DNA from: Chlorops oryzae
Taxonomy: Eukaryota > Arthropoda > Insecta > Diptera > Chloropidae
Length of the DNA: 64,000 nt
NCBI GenBank assembly: GCA_020466095.1
Contig: CM035806.1
Coordinates: 19,404,571-19,468,570 of the forward strand
Direction: 5' to 3'
Below, piece by piece: positions 32,344 to 43,392 of the stretch. The notes under the pieces were generated by a model. That model was not told the origin of the DNA. It searched no databases and saw only the letters and a program-made list of their open reading frames with translations. Numbering within the stretch: position 1 is the first letter of the stretch; each line of letters starts with the position of its first letter. A program made the position numbers and the translations under genes.

Positions 32344-34337
32344 ACTAAAGAATATATTCTCAGGAGCACTCTCTTTTGTACCTAAATAGCGAGCAGTGCT
32401 TTTCCAATGCCACCATAATGTTAAAAAAAAAATACAGTTCATCACATGCAAAAGCAAGTTAGACGGGAGTACTTGTACTCCTTTTGGGAGTACTTGAAAT
32501 TTATTCTTGAATGACTCGCTTTTGCTGCTGGGTATATCATGAAAATATTCTCACATATATGTATAAATAGGAGTATGTATGTATGTATGTGTTTGTGTGT
32601 ACGTCCCGTACTGGTTGCTTTTCATATTTGTGGAATGTATGTTGATAGGTGAAGTAAGCCAGAGATAATCGAAACATTCGTTATGTACATCTTCATATAT
32701 ATTAATGAAGGTTTGCACAAATGTTGCCATGAGCGGATATTTTGAGTCAATTATAGAATTAAAAATAACACGAAAGGATTTGCATCAGGATGAATGGGGT
32801 TTTATGTAGATGCATGTAGAGAAATATTTCATTCTTTGACTTTAAGGAAAAACTTTGTTGAAATTTCTGAAAATATAACAATTGATTTGTTCAAAAGTGA
32901 CCCAAAAATGGCTCATAGTTTGTAGTCTGTAGTTTTGGGTATTTGAAAAAAAAAAGATTTTTTCGCACATACTTTTTTCTTCATTTCAAAGTCCATGTGG
33001 ACCCCGGAATAGGCCGGCACTTTTGAAAACGCAAGAAGAAGAAGAAGAAGAAAAATGGTCTATAGTATTTCTCGGATTTTTTTTCAGATTTTTTAGAAAA
33101 GCTTTTGTCGTTGTAATACGCAGAAGTCTCCAGAAAATTTAAATTTGCTCTATAAGCAATACTTTGAAAGATATTGAAGCATAAGAAAAATATCCAAACT
33201 TTATATTCGTGTGCATAAACAACAATAAAATACAAATTTTATTAATGACTAAGGCGACGTTTATTACGGTTTTTTTAGAAAACTCTCATCCGTGCTCTCG
33301 AAAAGGAGACTTCACACTTGTTTTTCCAAAAATATTGTGCATTATGTTCGTAAATGCATTACCACAAAAATATGTTGCATGTTTCAAGGGTTAAATTTGT
33401 AATTTTCATTGTTAACATCCCAGCAAGCATTTGCATAAGATTTTTACAAAGGTGCTTCCCATCAAACATTTGGAGTCCTAAGTGAGTCATTTATGAATTA
33501 AGTATTATTTGGAGTGTGGGCATTTTTTTTTTTTCAAGTAGGCTTTCAAATTCTTTCTTTTATTCAATTTAAATAAGCTCAGCAAAAACAAAACCCATTT
33601 TTCCAATTAAAGTTCGCATAATCTTAAAACAAAATTTGTCTTATTCGTGCAGAAATTGCTGGACGGCCATTGTAAGCTACAGATTGATCTTTTAAGAAAT
33701 TCATCACATGAAAAAAAGTTCAAGTTCGTATTTAAATCCCATTTTTTCGATGGTTAAACCGCAAATAAGGTATAGCATACATAAGTTGTACTACGAGTTG
33801 AAAGGAAATGGACTGCAGATTCGGAAAAAAATTGAAAAACATTTGCTAATAGGACCATTTTCATACCTAAATGGCTCCCAGAGTGAAAAAAAATGTAAAA
33901 GTTTTTCAGAAGTTTTGACTTTGACCGTTTATTTTTCCCTCAACGGCTCAAATTTTAACCAACAATTTAATTTTTCCTAAAAGCCCATACAATTGACTTT
34001 CAAAGCCCATTTCAGTTTATTTTCTACAAGAAGCCGTTATCGTGGTAGAATTTTTTTCTCGACTTCTTGCTTATAAACTTTATGGCCCTATAACTCCTCA
34101 GTGGTGACTTTGCGTACCACACAACCCCCTTCCCCTCGTGAATCACCCTGTATAAAATTTGCAAGCATTTTCCTAATGCTTTCCAAATGTGTTTGGGAAA
34201 AGTTGAATTTCTCAAGTAGTTCGCATATCCACCCAAAATAATATGTATAATATTTTATATATATCATACATATATACGAGGTGCCTACAGTTCGAATATC
34301 TCGAACGTTGATATTATAATCTGGCATGCGCGAATTT
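32342..34337. other. No gene recognised; scattered repeat motifs
   Basis: Contains GTATGTATGTATGTG (32575-32590), AAGAAGAAGAAG (about 33036) and a CCCAGCAAGCATTTGC motif at 33420 that is inverted as GCTGGG at 37320. No frame shows a domain or splice structure that I trust. Confidence 0.4.
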
Positions 34338-34500
34338 GATCTCTCCGTGGCGTAGTGGATAGGGTGTGCGCTCAGCAATCTGAAGTGCTCGAGTTCGATT
34401 CATGGCTCAAGCGAAAAAGCGGGTAGAAAAATGGGGACTTGAGGCAAGAGGCAAGTTTATTTTAAAGGTAAGATTGTTCAGCTTATGTATATAGGAGAAA
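34338..34500 (+). mobile_element. tRNA-derived SINE, plus strand
   Basis: Box A TGGCGTAGTGG (34348-34358) and box B GAGTTCGATTC (34391-34401) are spaced as in a tRNA promoter. GCTCAGCAATCTGAAG between them is shared with the minus-strand copy at 21934-21985. The acceptor and T stems do not pair, so it is not a tRNA gene. The body continues with GCGAAAAAGCGGGTAGAAAA. The 3' end is not defined. Confidence 0.7.
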
Positions 34501-35715
34501 AGAAGTTCCCAGCCACATACTACATATCGCACACTAATCACTAGACCGCCACAATTCAAAGTTTTTTAATCAATTATTTTACTGCAGGAAAGGGAAAACT
34601 TGGAAAATTAACATTGATATTTATTGATTCTGCAGTTAATTCAGATTAATATAGATTTATATAAGAAATTGATTTTACAGGCGTCGAGAGTTATCGGCTG
34701 TTTGCCCGAGAAAATGCAAAACTTTGAGTTGTGCCGATTTAGTGATTAGTGTGAGATATATCCTGCCTTCAAAAACGTCGTGCCACAAACTCTTTTCAAA
34801 AATTCCTATGAGTTCCCCTGGAATCTTTCTTTTTTAAGTTCTTGGTCATAAAAGGAAGCTTGTGTAGGCCGCTGGCAAATATTTATTTCGAATGATTGGT
34901 TATAAAGGTTTTCCATTTGATCGTGTCAGCATGGAAATGATTTTATAAAGATATGTATAACATAAGGACCACGTACCTTTGTCTTGAATCGATGCTGCGC
35001 CAAGTTGTGAAGAAACTGATACTGAATTGCTCAGATAGGGATTTTCCGATTGAGCGAATGGACGAATGCGTTTTGTTGGTTTTCTGAAGATATTCCGATT
35101 GAATTGAACGCGAGCGAGTGAACCGAATGCATTTTGTTGGTTTTTCGTTCTCTTTCAAACCACGACAAGTCCCCGAATACGAATATGGCGTGAGCTCACG
35201 ACTGAGCTTTTTAGTTCACAAAATTTCACACTACACGGAATTCGCTTGAGATATTCCTTCACGATGACACACCGAACTAGAACTTTGTTTTATGAGGATT
35301 AGCACGATCGGGCGGTTTTAAGTCGCGACAATTGCAGAATCAACTGTTCGCGTTAACGATTGAAAAATAATATTAAACGACGAATTGCCGGCGGTGTTCA
35401 CTGATCCAATTAAAACTAGGATCGAACAGTGTTGTTAATGTGCTGTTTTTGGCGGCTCTGCCGCCCTGTGCGGTGTTGCTGCCGTTTCCCTATTTCGCCT
35501 CTTTGTCTGCGTTCACACAGGTGCAACGCGCGAAATCGGACACCAATCTTAAATCCAATTGAAGAAAAAGGAAATATTTTTGTTTGTTTTGTATTGTATT
35601 GCAAACAAATTTTAACAATTGGAATTCACTTTTTCCAAATCTTTTGTTTGCGGGCGCAAATTACTTCCAATCGTTAAGTAAAGGTAAATGCTTGCTGAGA
35701 ATTCTGTTCATATAT
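34501..35715. other. No gene recognised; GC-richer patch at 35260-35540
   Basis: The patch at 35260-35540 (TTGCCGGCGGTGTTCACTG, GGCTCTGCCGCCCTG) could be a 5' UTR or promoter of an unidentified transcript, but no start codon with a supported frame follows. Confidence 0.35.
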
Positions 35716-36534
35716 GGGGCATTTCACGTCAAGTGTACCCGCTCAAAAAACTTTATACCTGGGATTTCGATGAAACTTGGTGGAAATGTTGCGCTATGAG
35801 AGTACATGATTTGTGCAAAAGGAGGAGGGGAAATATTGACCGGGTGCCTAGATACAGGGTGTTAAACTTTCGGTCCTCTTTGTATTCAAAAAAATTTTTT
35901 CTATAAAATGACATCTTAAACAGGATGGTATCTCCAAAACTAACGACTCAATGGAGGTGTAGAACCCAGCGCGACCCACGCGCCAAGCATGCAGAGCCGC
36001 TATTCAGCTGTGGCTGCTGAACTTTTCTAGTTGATAAAGCTGAACAGCGGCTTCTGCGTGCTTGGCACGTGGGTCGCGCTGGGTTCTGCACCTCCATTGA
36101 GTCGTTAGTTTTGGAGATCCCATCCTGTTTAAGATGTCATTTTATAGAAAAAAAGTTCAGCTTTCGTTTAAAATTATTTTAAAAAATATTAAAAATGTCG
36201 CATTCGGCGAAAAATTGCTTATAAAAATAAAAACCTTTTTTTTGTGCATCAATAAAAATTTCTGGGAATTGTAATATTTTTTTTCGGAAAGAGCAGATAA
36301 AAATCTATAAAAATCTTTTATCACATTTTTTTCATTTCCCAATTTGCGAGACGTAGAATTTTTTGAATACAAAAAGGACCGAAAGTTTAACACCCTGTAT
36401 CTAGGCACCCGGTCAATATTTCCCCTCCTCCTTTTGCACAATTCATGTAGTCTCATAGCGCAACATTTCCACCAAGTTTCATCGAAATCCCAGGTATGAA
36501 GACTTTTGAGCGGGTACACTTCGTGAAATGCCCC
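35716..36534. mobile_element. Foldback element, about 820 bp, GGGGCATTTCACG ends
   Basis: GGGGCATTTCACG at 35717 is inverted at 36522-36534. Outer arms 35716-35905 and about 36345-36534 pair (for example AGTGTACCCGCTCAAAA and TTTTGAGCGGGTACACT; GAAACTTGGTGGAAATGTTG and its inverse). Inner arms about 35906-36010 and 36045-36155 pair as well (ACCCAGCGCGACCCACG and CGTGGGTCGCGCTGGGT). About 190 bases at 36156-36344 have no partner, so one arm has gained or the other lost sequence. It has no coding capacity. Confidence 0.85.
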
Positions 36535-37475
36535 ATATATTTTTTTATATGTATATTAAATTTGTTTTCAACTTCCCGCAGTTCAGCTCTTAATAAAAAT
36601 ATCAATCAATCAATGCTTTGCACGCCTTCAAATTGCACAAACGAAATGGATTTTGTTAAATGGTTTTTCCTAATGAGAAAAACAAACAACAACAATGGAG
36701 AATTGATTGACGTAAGTGAACGAAACAATTCCCTTGATCTTGGACTGAAAATATTTATATTCAAAACAATAAGTCATGGCGCTGCTCTTCTTTCAGAAGA
36801 GACAGAATTTTTGACTTAAAATTATTTTTCATATTTAATTGCAATTCTGCGAACCTTAAGACATTAACATAGCATATTCCAATATAAATTGTCATATATG
36901 GCTCCCATTTGAGCGGAAATAAAAATGAGAATGAGAAGGAGTCATATGCGACTCCAATATGTTCTCCTTCGGTATATGACTTCGGACTCACATCAAACGC
37001 CACCTTCGCAACAACGCAAACACGCCCTTTAAGTGTCTCAAAATAGTTCATTATGACGGTTCCGACTCCAAATTAGGAGTCATATATGGGAAATTGCGTG
37101 AATACTGTCCTACCTGTGACACTTAATTTTTAGATTTTAGCTGATTTCAATGAACAAAAAAGGACGTGATTTAAAAAATTTTTAGTTTTTGAAAGCCTTT
37201 AAAAATAGTTAGGCACTGAAATTATGCAATTTTTGCTCGGAATGACTATCGAGGGTGTCACGGGTGGGACCGTTTCTCGTGGAATTGCCCATATTATGCT
37301 TTTAAGGTTCCAAATGTTTGCTGGGTATATAATGTGCCATTTTTGAAGTGCGTGTACAAAACATAAGATTTTCAATAAAGATTATTATTTGGAAAATCCC
37401 TTCAACAATTATTAGGAACTTATTACTAGGACAACAGAAAAAATTTACGAAAAACATAAAAAAAATGTTCTTTGA

Positions 37476-37515
<40 letters not shown>

Positions 37516-37560
37516 GTTAAAAAATATAATATTTTTTGTAAAAAATATTTTTTATGCAAT
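36535..37560. other. No gene recognised; AT and T runs
   Basis: A (TA)n run with poly-T is at 37478-37515. ATATGGCTCCCATTTGAGC (36896) and AGGAGTCATATATGGG (37074) hint at a decayed inverted repeat around 36890-37090. No coding evidence. Confidence 0.4.
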
Positions 37561-37592
37561 TCGACATCATAATAGGCCTATTATGATGTCGA
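37561..37592. repeat. Perfect 32-bp palindrome without spacer
   Basis: TCGACATCATAATAGG followed directly by its inverse CCTATTATGATGTCGA. A looser related copy (ATCATAATGAAGCATATTATGA) follows at 37599. Confidence 0.9.
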
Positions 37593-37707
37593 TTTTAAAA
37601 TCATAATGAAGCATATTATGACACTAGATTTGAGAAAGTATAAAAAAAAATTTTAAAACAAACAAAAAGCATGGCATACTACCAGGGTTTGTAATGAATT
37701 TCAAAGC

Positions 37708-37863
37708 GTGCAATAATAAATTTCAAAACGCACGCATTTAAAAAAATACAAGGCAAGGTGTGCAATAATAAATTTCAAAACGCACGCATTTCAAAAAATA
37801 CAAGGCAAGGTGTGCAATAATAAATTTCAAAATGCACGCATTTCAAAAAATACAAGGCAAAAA
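37708..37863. repeat. Three tandem 52-bp units
   Basis: Units start at 37708, 37760 and 37812 (GTGCAATAATAAATTTCAAA each), with one or two substitutions between units. The array is flanked by decayed partial units (GCATACTACCAGGG and GCATACTACGAAG). Confidence 0.9.
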
Positions 37864-38020
37864 TAAGCAGAGCATACTACGAAGTTGTATAATAAAGAAT
37901 TTCAAATTATGAATCTGTCAAATAAAAATAAAAATTTTCTTCACAAAAAAAACATTTTCTTAAATTTAGGTTAAAATCTAGTTTGAAATCTTATTGCATA
38001 AAATATTGTTCGGCACTCGT
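37864..38020. other. AT-rich spacer
   Basis: No feature recognised. Confidence 0.4.
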
Positions 38021-38120
38021 GTCGAAACTCAGCTTTTTTCGCACTCGTGGTATTGTAAAACTCGGCTGCGCCTCGTTTTACAACATTTACCACTCGTGCA
38101 AAAAAAAGCTTCATTTCGAC
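38021..38120. repeat. Small foldback, about 45-bp arms
   Basis: GTCGAAACTCAGCTTTTTTC...GTAAAACTCGG (38021-38065) is imperfectly inverted at 38071-38120, with CTGCG as the loop. The short plus-strand frames across it are artefacts. Confidence 0.75.
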
Positions 38121-38720
38121 ACTTGTATCGAAAATATCTATTACAATGCCGGATGCTTATTCTTGTTGCAAATGCAAAGACAGCTTTCCAAAAACGCATT
38201 GTTCCGACTCGTTGAGATCGGCCGTTCAAAAAATAAATCTCTTTAATAGAATTATGTTTGGTGGTTTCTTACTTTTGGTTATTTGAAGAGTTGTATCACC
38301 ATTGGTAGAGTAAAGATCTTCAGCCTTTTTGTGTTTTTGTGAGTTTTATATATTAGAGGGCTGAAAAAATGCATTTATTCGAGGCAACAAGACATTTGGA
38401 GATAGCACAATTAATTACGTTCCAAAATTTCAAATTTTTAGATTGAATAAATACAAACAGCAATACTCACAACTACTAGCGCTAATGAATAATAACGCGT
38501 CAAATGAGCGGCAAATACTTCAAATAAAAAGTAATTGTAAATATGTACTTGTACTCTGCAATAAGTACTTATAGTCTTGTGGTACCATTGAGAGGTTTAA
38601 GAAATTTGTTTTAAATTCCCTTTTGTGTAAAATTTTGGATTTAAAATTCGTTATTCTATCACTTTTAATGTCTATTTTAAATTTTAACAGCCTTATTTAT
38701 GAAAAATAAATTTTTTTCAT
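38121..38720. other. No gene recognised
   Basis: AT-rich without repeats or coding signs. Confidence 0.4.
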
Positions 38721-39102
38721 ACCGAATTGGAAACCCAACGCTACAACGCAGCAGCGAAAAACGGGAAGAAAAGGGGGCAGCACTGATTGCGCTCTGCTGC
38801 TCGATTTTTTCCCGGAACTAAAGCTCACACCACTGTCAGCCCCTTTTAAATTTCTTTCAATGGAGATCCGTTCGCCACAACTCAGCGGTCTAAGCCTATT
38901 ATGTTAACTCGCTAAAAAACTCTTTTTCTTGCGCAAAAAAAACACAAAGAAAGCCCGATAGTAGTGTGATCGCGTCGCGTTATCGTGGAGCAAAAAAGTT
39001 CGAAATAATAAAAAATAAAAAATCGACAATTTCGCCGCGCAATATTGTCGTCAATTGCATCCTCGGCCTCGGAGCCTCAATATCAACCATATTCAAAAGT
39101 CC
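38721..39102 (+). promoter_or_regulatory. Candidate 5' UTR/promoter of a plus-strand gene
   Basis: Base composition rises in GC and CpG here (CAGCAGCGAAAAACGGG, GATCGCGTCGCGTTATCG, CCTCGGCCTCGGAGCC), unlike the surrounding DNA, and leads into an ATG followed at once by a strong splice donor. No TATA box is evident. The transcription start is not determined. Confidence 0.4.
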
Positions 39103-39138
39103 ATGTGGAACAGCAGCGGCCTCGCCGGCATCCCCAAG
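39103..39138 (+). CDS. Candidate first coding exon (12 codons) of an unrecognised gene
   Basis: ATG at 39103 in the context AGTCCATGTGG opens MWNSSGLAGIPK and stops at the donor AAG|GTACGTGG (GT at 39139), leaving phase 0. The leader is GC-rich and the codons use G or C in third position far more than neighbouring DNA does, both signs of real host coding sequence. I do not recognise the protein from 12 residues, and I could not find the next exon with confidence; a 26-nt segment with good splice sites at 46547-46572 is one candidate. The longer frame reading through the donor is rejected, because after 39139 it becomes AT-rich and motif-free. Confidence 0.5.
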
Positions 39139-40314
39139 GTACGTGGCCATTTATTGCTTTTCTTTAAATACCTTCCTATTGCCTTTACTGGTCCTGAGAC
39201 TCGTCACAGGGGCGGAAAATATTGGCTTTGCCCAGTGCAGCATAAATCCTGAATCGGGCCCTGCACCAGGCAAAATTATGTTCCTGATAACCTTGAAACT
39301 TTCCGATCATTTATATAATCGAATTAGGAACTAAAAGTTGAACAATGTGGAATAATGTGGTTTCACACAGCCAGACAAACATAGCCCAAAGTAATTTTCA
39401 CTTACAAAGTACGGTGTAGAAAAAAAAAACACGCCACACACACACACCAAAAACAAAATAAGCAAGTGCAGTGCATTTGAATTTAGTAAATTGCAACAAC
39501 AACCACACAAGGACCGAAATAAGCGAATATTTTAATACTTCGCTCACCGCGTAAGATTTTTGTTTTCGGACTTTGATTCTTCTTACTTGTTGAGAGAAAC
39601 CTTTATTGTTATGCGAAAAGGGTTACGATCGCACAGAAAGCTTTAGAGTCGGTCTCAACAATTTCGATTGATCAGTGATAGTTTTTAATTCTCTCACAAA
39701 AAAACAGTTATTTGATGAAGATTCGAAACGGTTGAGAGAAATCTTAGAGCTATTCTTTATAGAAAAGAGTAATACAAATAAACGCAGATCAAAGCCGAAG
39801 GGCTCCGTTGCCAGTGCTCCTAGCATGTAAGTTATAAATTTATTAATAACTTTCATTTTGAAATAAAGAAATAAATAAACGCGGATCAAAACGCAATCAA
39901 TTGAGAGAAATAAAAGTAAAATATAACACACTCACCTAATCAACATGTTGCTAATGATGTCTCTCGCTGCGCAAAAAAAAAAAAAAAACAAACGACTTCT
40001 TCCACATATTTACTTAAAGAGCAAAAGAGCTCAGAGAGCAAAAAGCACAAATTCTTAAACGAACGATCTCACTTGCGTATCATACACTTTGAACTCGGCG
40101 ACCCGACACTTCTGAAAACCGACCGAACAGCCGCGCGCACAAAACCAGACTGAAGGCTTGAACTTGGCTCAACTCAGGCAAGACTCTTTGCAATGCTTCG
40201 AACACATTTGCGAGAGTTTGAGTTCGACTCAATTCGTTTGTGCATATAGCTGAGAGAGGTTGATTTTATAAATGTTTTTACTTGCAGCTATTCAGTTTGA
40301 AGTTTTCAATAATT
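39139..40314. other. Probable intron or intergenic DNA; no exon seen
   Basis: Contains A-rich runs (about 39420, 39972), CACACACAC at 39437 and a moderately GC-rich patch at 40080-40260. No frame is supported. Confidence 0.4.
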
Positions 40315-41406
40315 GAAGGGCAGCCGCGAATAACGTTGCAAACGCCAATTTTTGAAAAACCGTTTTTTTTTGCATATTCTCTTTGACATGCTTCTTTTAC
40401 ATTGCTCCAACAACAAATCATCCAAAATTTTGCTCCTTAGATCGATCAAATCGCAATTAGAAAGAGTCAGTCAGTCGAAGAACGTTGTAAGTACATAACA
40501 AAATGATGCGATCTGAATTATCAAATTTAATTGACAAGTGCTACCGAGGTACAAAACGAAAAGCTAATGTCGAAAATTGGAAAGACAATAGAAGTAAAAG
40601 GTTAAGAAATAGTGGAAAAGCTTATATTTCAAGAAAAAATAAGAGTTTACCTGAAAGAAACGCTCCTGACCAGGTAACATGGAATAACGTTTCAAGTGCA
40701 CATAAAACTATGTTTCATTGAAATTATAATTTTATAGGTTTGTGATTGTCGATGCTGCTTTTATTGTAAAAGATTTAGCATACAGCAAATTAGGGACCAT
40801 TTTCATAAGTTCTACGAAAAAACTTACTTAAGATTAAGTGAGGAAAAGAAAAAGGATCTACTGGCAATGGCATCATACTTGCCTGAGAGCTACGCCGAGT
40901 TCTATAAATCGGTCTGCGTTTAAATTTAGCAATATCTTTGAAGTTTAGTTTAAAGTTCTTGAAAAGAATTTTCGTTTCATACTGGATTTATGTTTTTGTT
41001 ATATAGTTTTTTGTAATAAATTATTTTTAAATCTCTATGATAAATCCTTTATTTTAGACACAGAAGCTAATGGAAGAAAATTTCTTTGGAAGAAGTATTT
41101 TTTATCGAATAACGTTTCAAATGACATCGTACTCTCTGTTGCGAATCGTGGAATAACGTTTTAACAAGCAACGAGTTTTGGATATGAAACGTTATTCCAT
41201 TTTAAAATGATACAATATATCATTTACTAAACAAATATTATAATTACACAATTTTTTTTTTACTAAAATGGTTTTTTAAACTAAATACTTTGATAATAAA
41301 TTAAAAAAAAAAAATACAGAAATTGTCTTCTTAATTTAAAACGTTTTTTGCGAATTGTGAACAATTTGACTTCTGTCACTTACAACGTTATTCGCGGCTG
41401 CCCTTC
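40315..41406 (+). mobile_element. Small transposon with AATT duplication, 28-bp ends and AATAACGTT repeats
   Basis: GAAGGGCAGCCGCGAATAAC at 40315 is exactly inverted at the right end (to 41406), with AATT directly outside both ends (40311-40314, 41407-41410), giving 1092 bp. The nonamer AATAACGTT occurs six times: on the plus strand at 40329, 40683, 41108 and 41152, and on the minus strand at 41188 and 41384. The first and last are part of the terminal repeats. One spliced gene lies inside. A 4-bp duplication would suit the Sola superfamily among others, but this assignment is tentative. It carries no recognisable catalytic domain, so it is non-autonomous unless helped by a longer relative. 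Confidence 0.8.
40503..40923 (+). CDS. Two-exon Cys-rich protein of the transposon, 118 residues
   Basis: Exons 40503-40673 and 40738-40923 are separated by a 64-bp intron with GTAACA and TATAG ends, the usual size for fly introns, and join in phase 0. The first exon is basic, with KRLRNSGKAYISRK at about 32-45. The second opens with a cysteine cluster (CDCRCCFYC, then KRFSIQQIRDHFHKFY), probably zinc-binding, and ends in an acidic helix before TAA. The same layout, a basic RNxGxxYxS stretch, then C-x-C...C and a phenylalanine/tyrosine-rich helix, is the N-terminal module of a group of large transposon proteins found in many insects (from memory). Here only that module is present and properly terminated. 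I infer that it binds the AATAACGTT repeats of its own element, perhaps as a repressor. No function is shown. Confidence 0.65.
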
Positions 41407-42977
41407 AATTTTTAATTGGCTGTAATTCTCCTTGAACTCTCAAGCCACAGTTTGAAGCTAAGATTGAACAAATAAAATCGCCAAAGGAAGCCAAAGATTT
41501 AGATTAGAAAAATACCCTTTTAAGTTGTGACACTTTTCCTCAATTTCAATCGGCTGGAGCTGATCTTGCACAGCCTCGATTTCCTAGAAGTTTCCTTTTA
41601 CAAAATAATCCATATAAATAGTGCAACAGAAGATATTTACGAAAAACATGAGCAAAAATTACTTGGAAATATTGTTTTTCGTGTCGAATTTTTTTTTTTT
41701 TAATAATGCCGAAATAATTCCCTAACTTTTTAAATTATTTACAATAAAAACGAAAATGTTGTAGTATTTGTAGTTTTACCCGACCCTTTTGATGTTTAAT
41801 TTTAATTACTTACTTAATATTTGTTCGGGCTTATGGTCCAAGCATTTCATTACGAAATGTTAATTTTTGGCTATTGAAAAAATCTTTTTTCTGATTTCCG
41901 AAAGTGCATAAAGTACTCTAAATTTTGTCAATTCATATTTGGAGTAACCTCAGAATACTCCTTTTCGGTAAATTGACCGCTTCATTACTGCAGGGTAATT
42001 TCTCAAGCTTATGCGAACAAAAATGTAAGTCACGATATCTTTTCAAATAAATATCATATCCAAAATTAGTTAGCCAAAATATCAGACTCATAGGGCCTCA
42101 GGAAAGGGACTTACCTCTGCTGGAATCAAAACAAGGACAAAGCTGTTTGATATTTTTACTAAATTGTGAATATTTATTTAGTTTTGCAATTATGTCTCAT
42201 TTAATTCGTGTTTTATATGCAATCGACTACAAATTTGCAAACTGCGAGAATGTCAGAATCTTTTATGCCTATAATTAAAATTTTAATTCGTGGACTTTCT
42301 ATATATATATATATATATATTTTTTTTTAGAATATGTTTCTTCTTCCTATTGCCATTTTAACGAACAACTGACTCGGGTTTTTTTTTCAACTCCGAGTTT
42401 CTTTGAATTATCTTGAATCTATTAATGTATTTCTTTTCATATATTGTAGGTACTTATTTGTTTTACTTCATTCCTCTTTAATTCGCAACATGCAACGCAA
42501 CATTAAGCTCTTCGAATGCACATAAACTAAAATTCATATTGATGATTAATTCACATTTTACAAAATACCTAAATATATTTAAAAATTAAGTATATGATAC
42601 CAAATTTTATGTGCTAAAACATTTGAATATGAAATACCTAAATGCTACAATAATAAAAAAAGACAAAAAATATATTATAAATTCCTTTCAAAAATGTGTT
42701 AAATTCAAATTGGATGTGGCACAAAAAATTGTTAAAATTTTGTTTTGTTTCGTTTTTTTTTTTTTTTTTTTTTTTCAGTGTATAAAACGACTAACTATTT
42801 GCAGTGGGAACGTTTATGAAATTTAATATTTTAAAGTGACAACACTCACAAAAGTTGAAAAGAAGAAAGACCGAGAACATTGTTGTCGAAAAGCTACTAC
42901 CTGCCATAAAAAAGAGTTGCATAATTATAGGGGTGATCGTACTGATCCTGACAACTACCCAGCGGCTCAAATGTACA
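41407..42977. other. No gene recognised; AT-rich with TA and T runs
   Basis: A (TA)n run is at 42299-42321 and long T-runs are at 41690 and 42750-42775. Short frames lack motifs. Confidence 0.45.
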
Positions 42978-43133
42978 CAGGGCCGTAGCAACCATAGGGG
43001 AAAGAGGGGTCTTTGCCCCCCACGCATTTTTGTTTTTGCCCATGAATAAAATTGAAAAAAAATTTTTGCCCCCCCACGCAAATTGGAAAAATAATTTTTC
43101 CCCCTCACGCAAAACAGAATTGCTACGGCACTG
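42978..43133. mobile_element. hAT MITE, 156 bp, with perfect 8-bp duplication
   Basis: Ends CAGGGCCGTAGCAAC and its near-inverse TTGCTACGGCACTG; AATGTACA lies directly outside on both sides (42970-42977 and 43134-43141). CAGGG-type ends with 8-bp duplications are diagnostic of hAT. The interior has repeated GCCCCCC(A)CACGCA segments. Confidence 0.9.
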
Positions 43134-43392
43134 AATGTACATTATGGAATCGTATATTTCTTACACACTGCGCAATCCAGTATGCCAAAAATGAATCGAT
43201 TTCAAATTTTATTACTTTTACATAAGTATGTCCGCTATGTAATCAGCGTCCTTTAAGAAGTTTCATATTTACTTATACCCTCAGTAAGCAGTTGGCATAT
43301 TCAAAAAATTTTTACAGTAGGTAAAGGCATTCAAAATGCTTTCAAGCATTTTGTTCAAAAATTCAAAAACAAAATATTAATTTTTTTTTTTT
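43134..43392. other. AT-rich spacer
   Basis: No feature recognised apart from a T-run at its right end. Confidence 0.4.

Noticed and set aside
34338..34410. A tRNA gene
   Set aside because: Box A and box B are present but the acceptor and T stems do not pair and a related copy has a shared non-tRNA body, so a SINE is the better reading.
35688..36519. 72- and 120-codon frames in the 35.7-36.5 kb element
   Set aside because: They lie on the two arms of a foldback and mirror each other; coding capacity follows from the inverted repeat.
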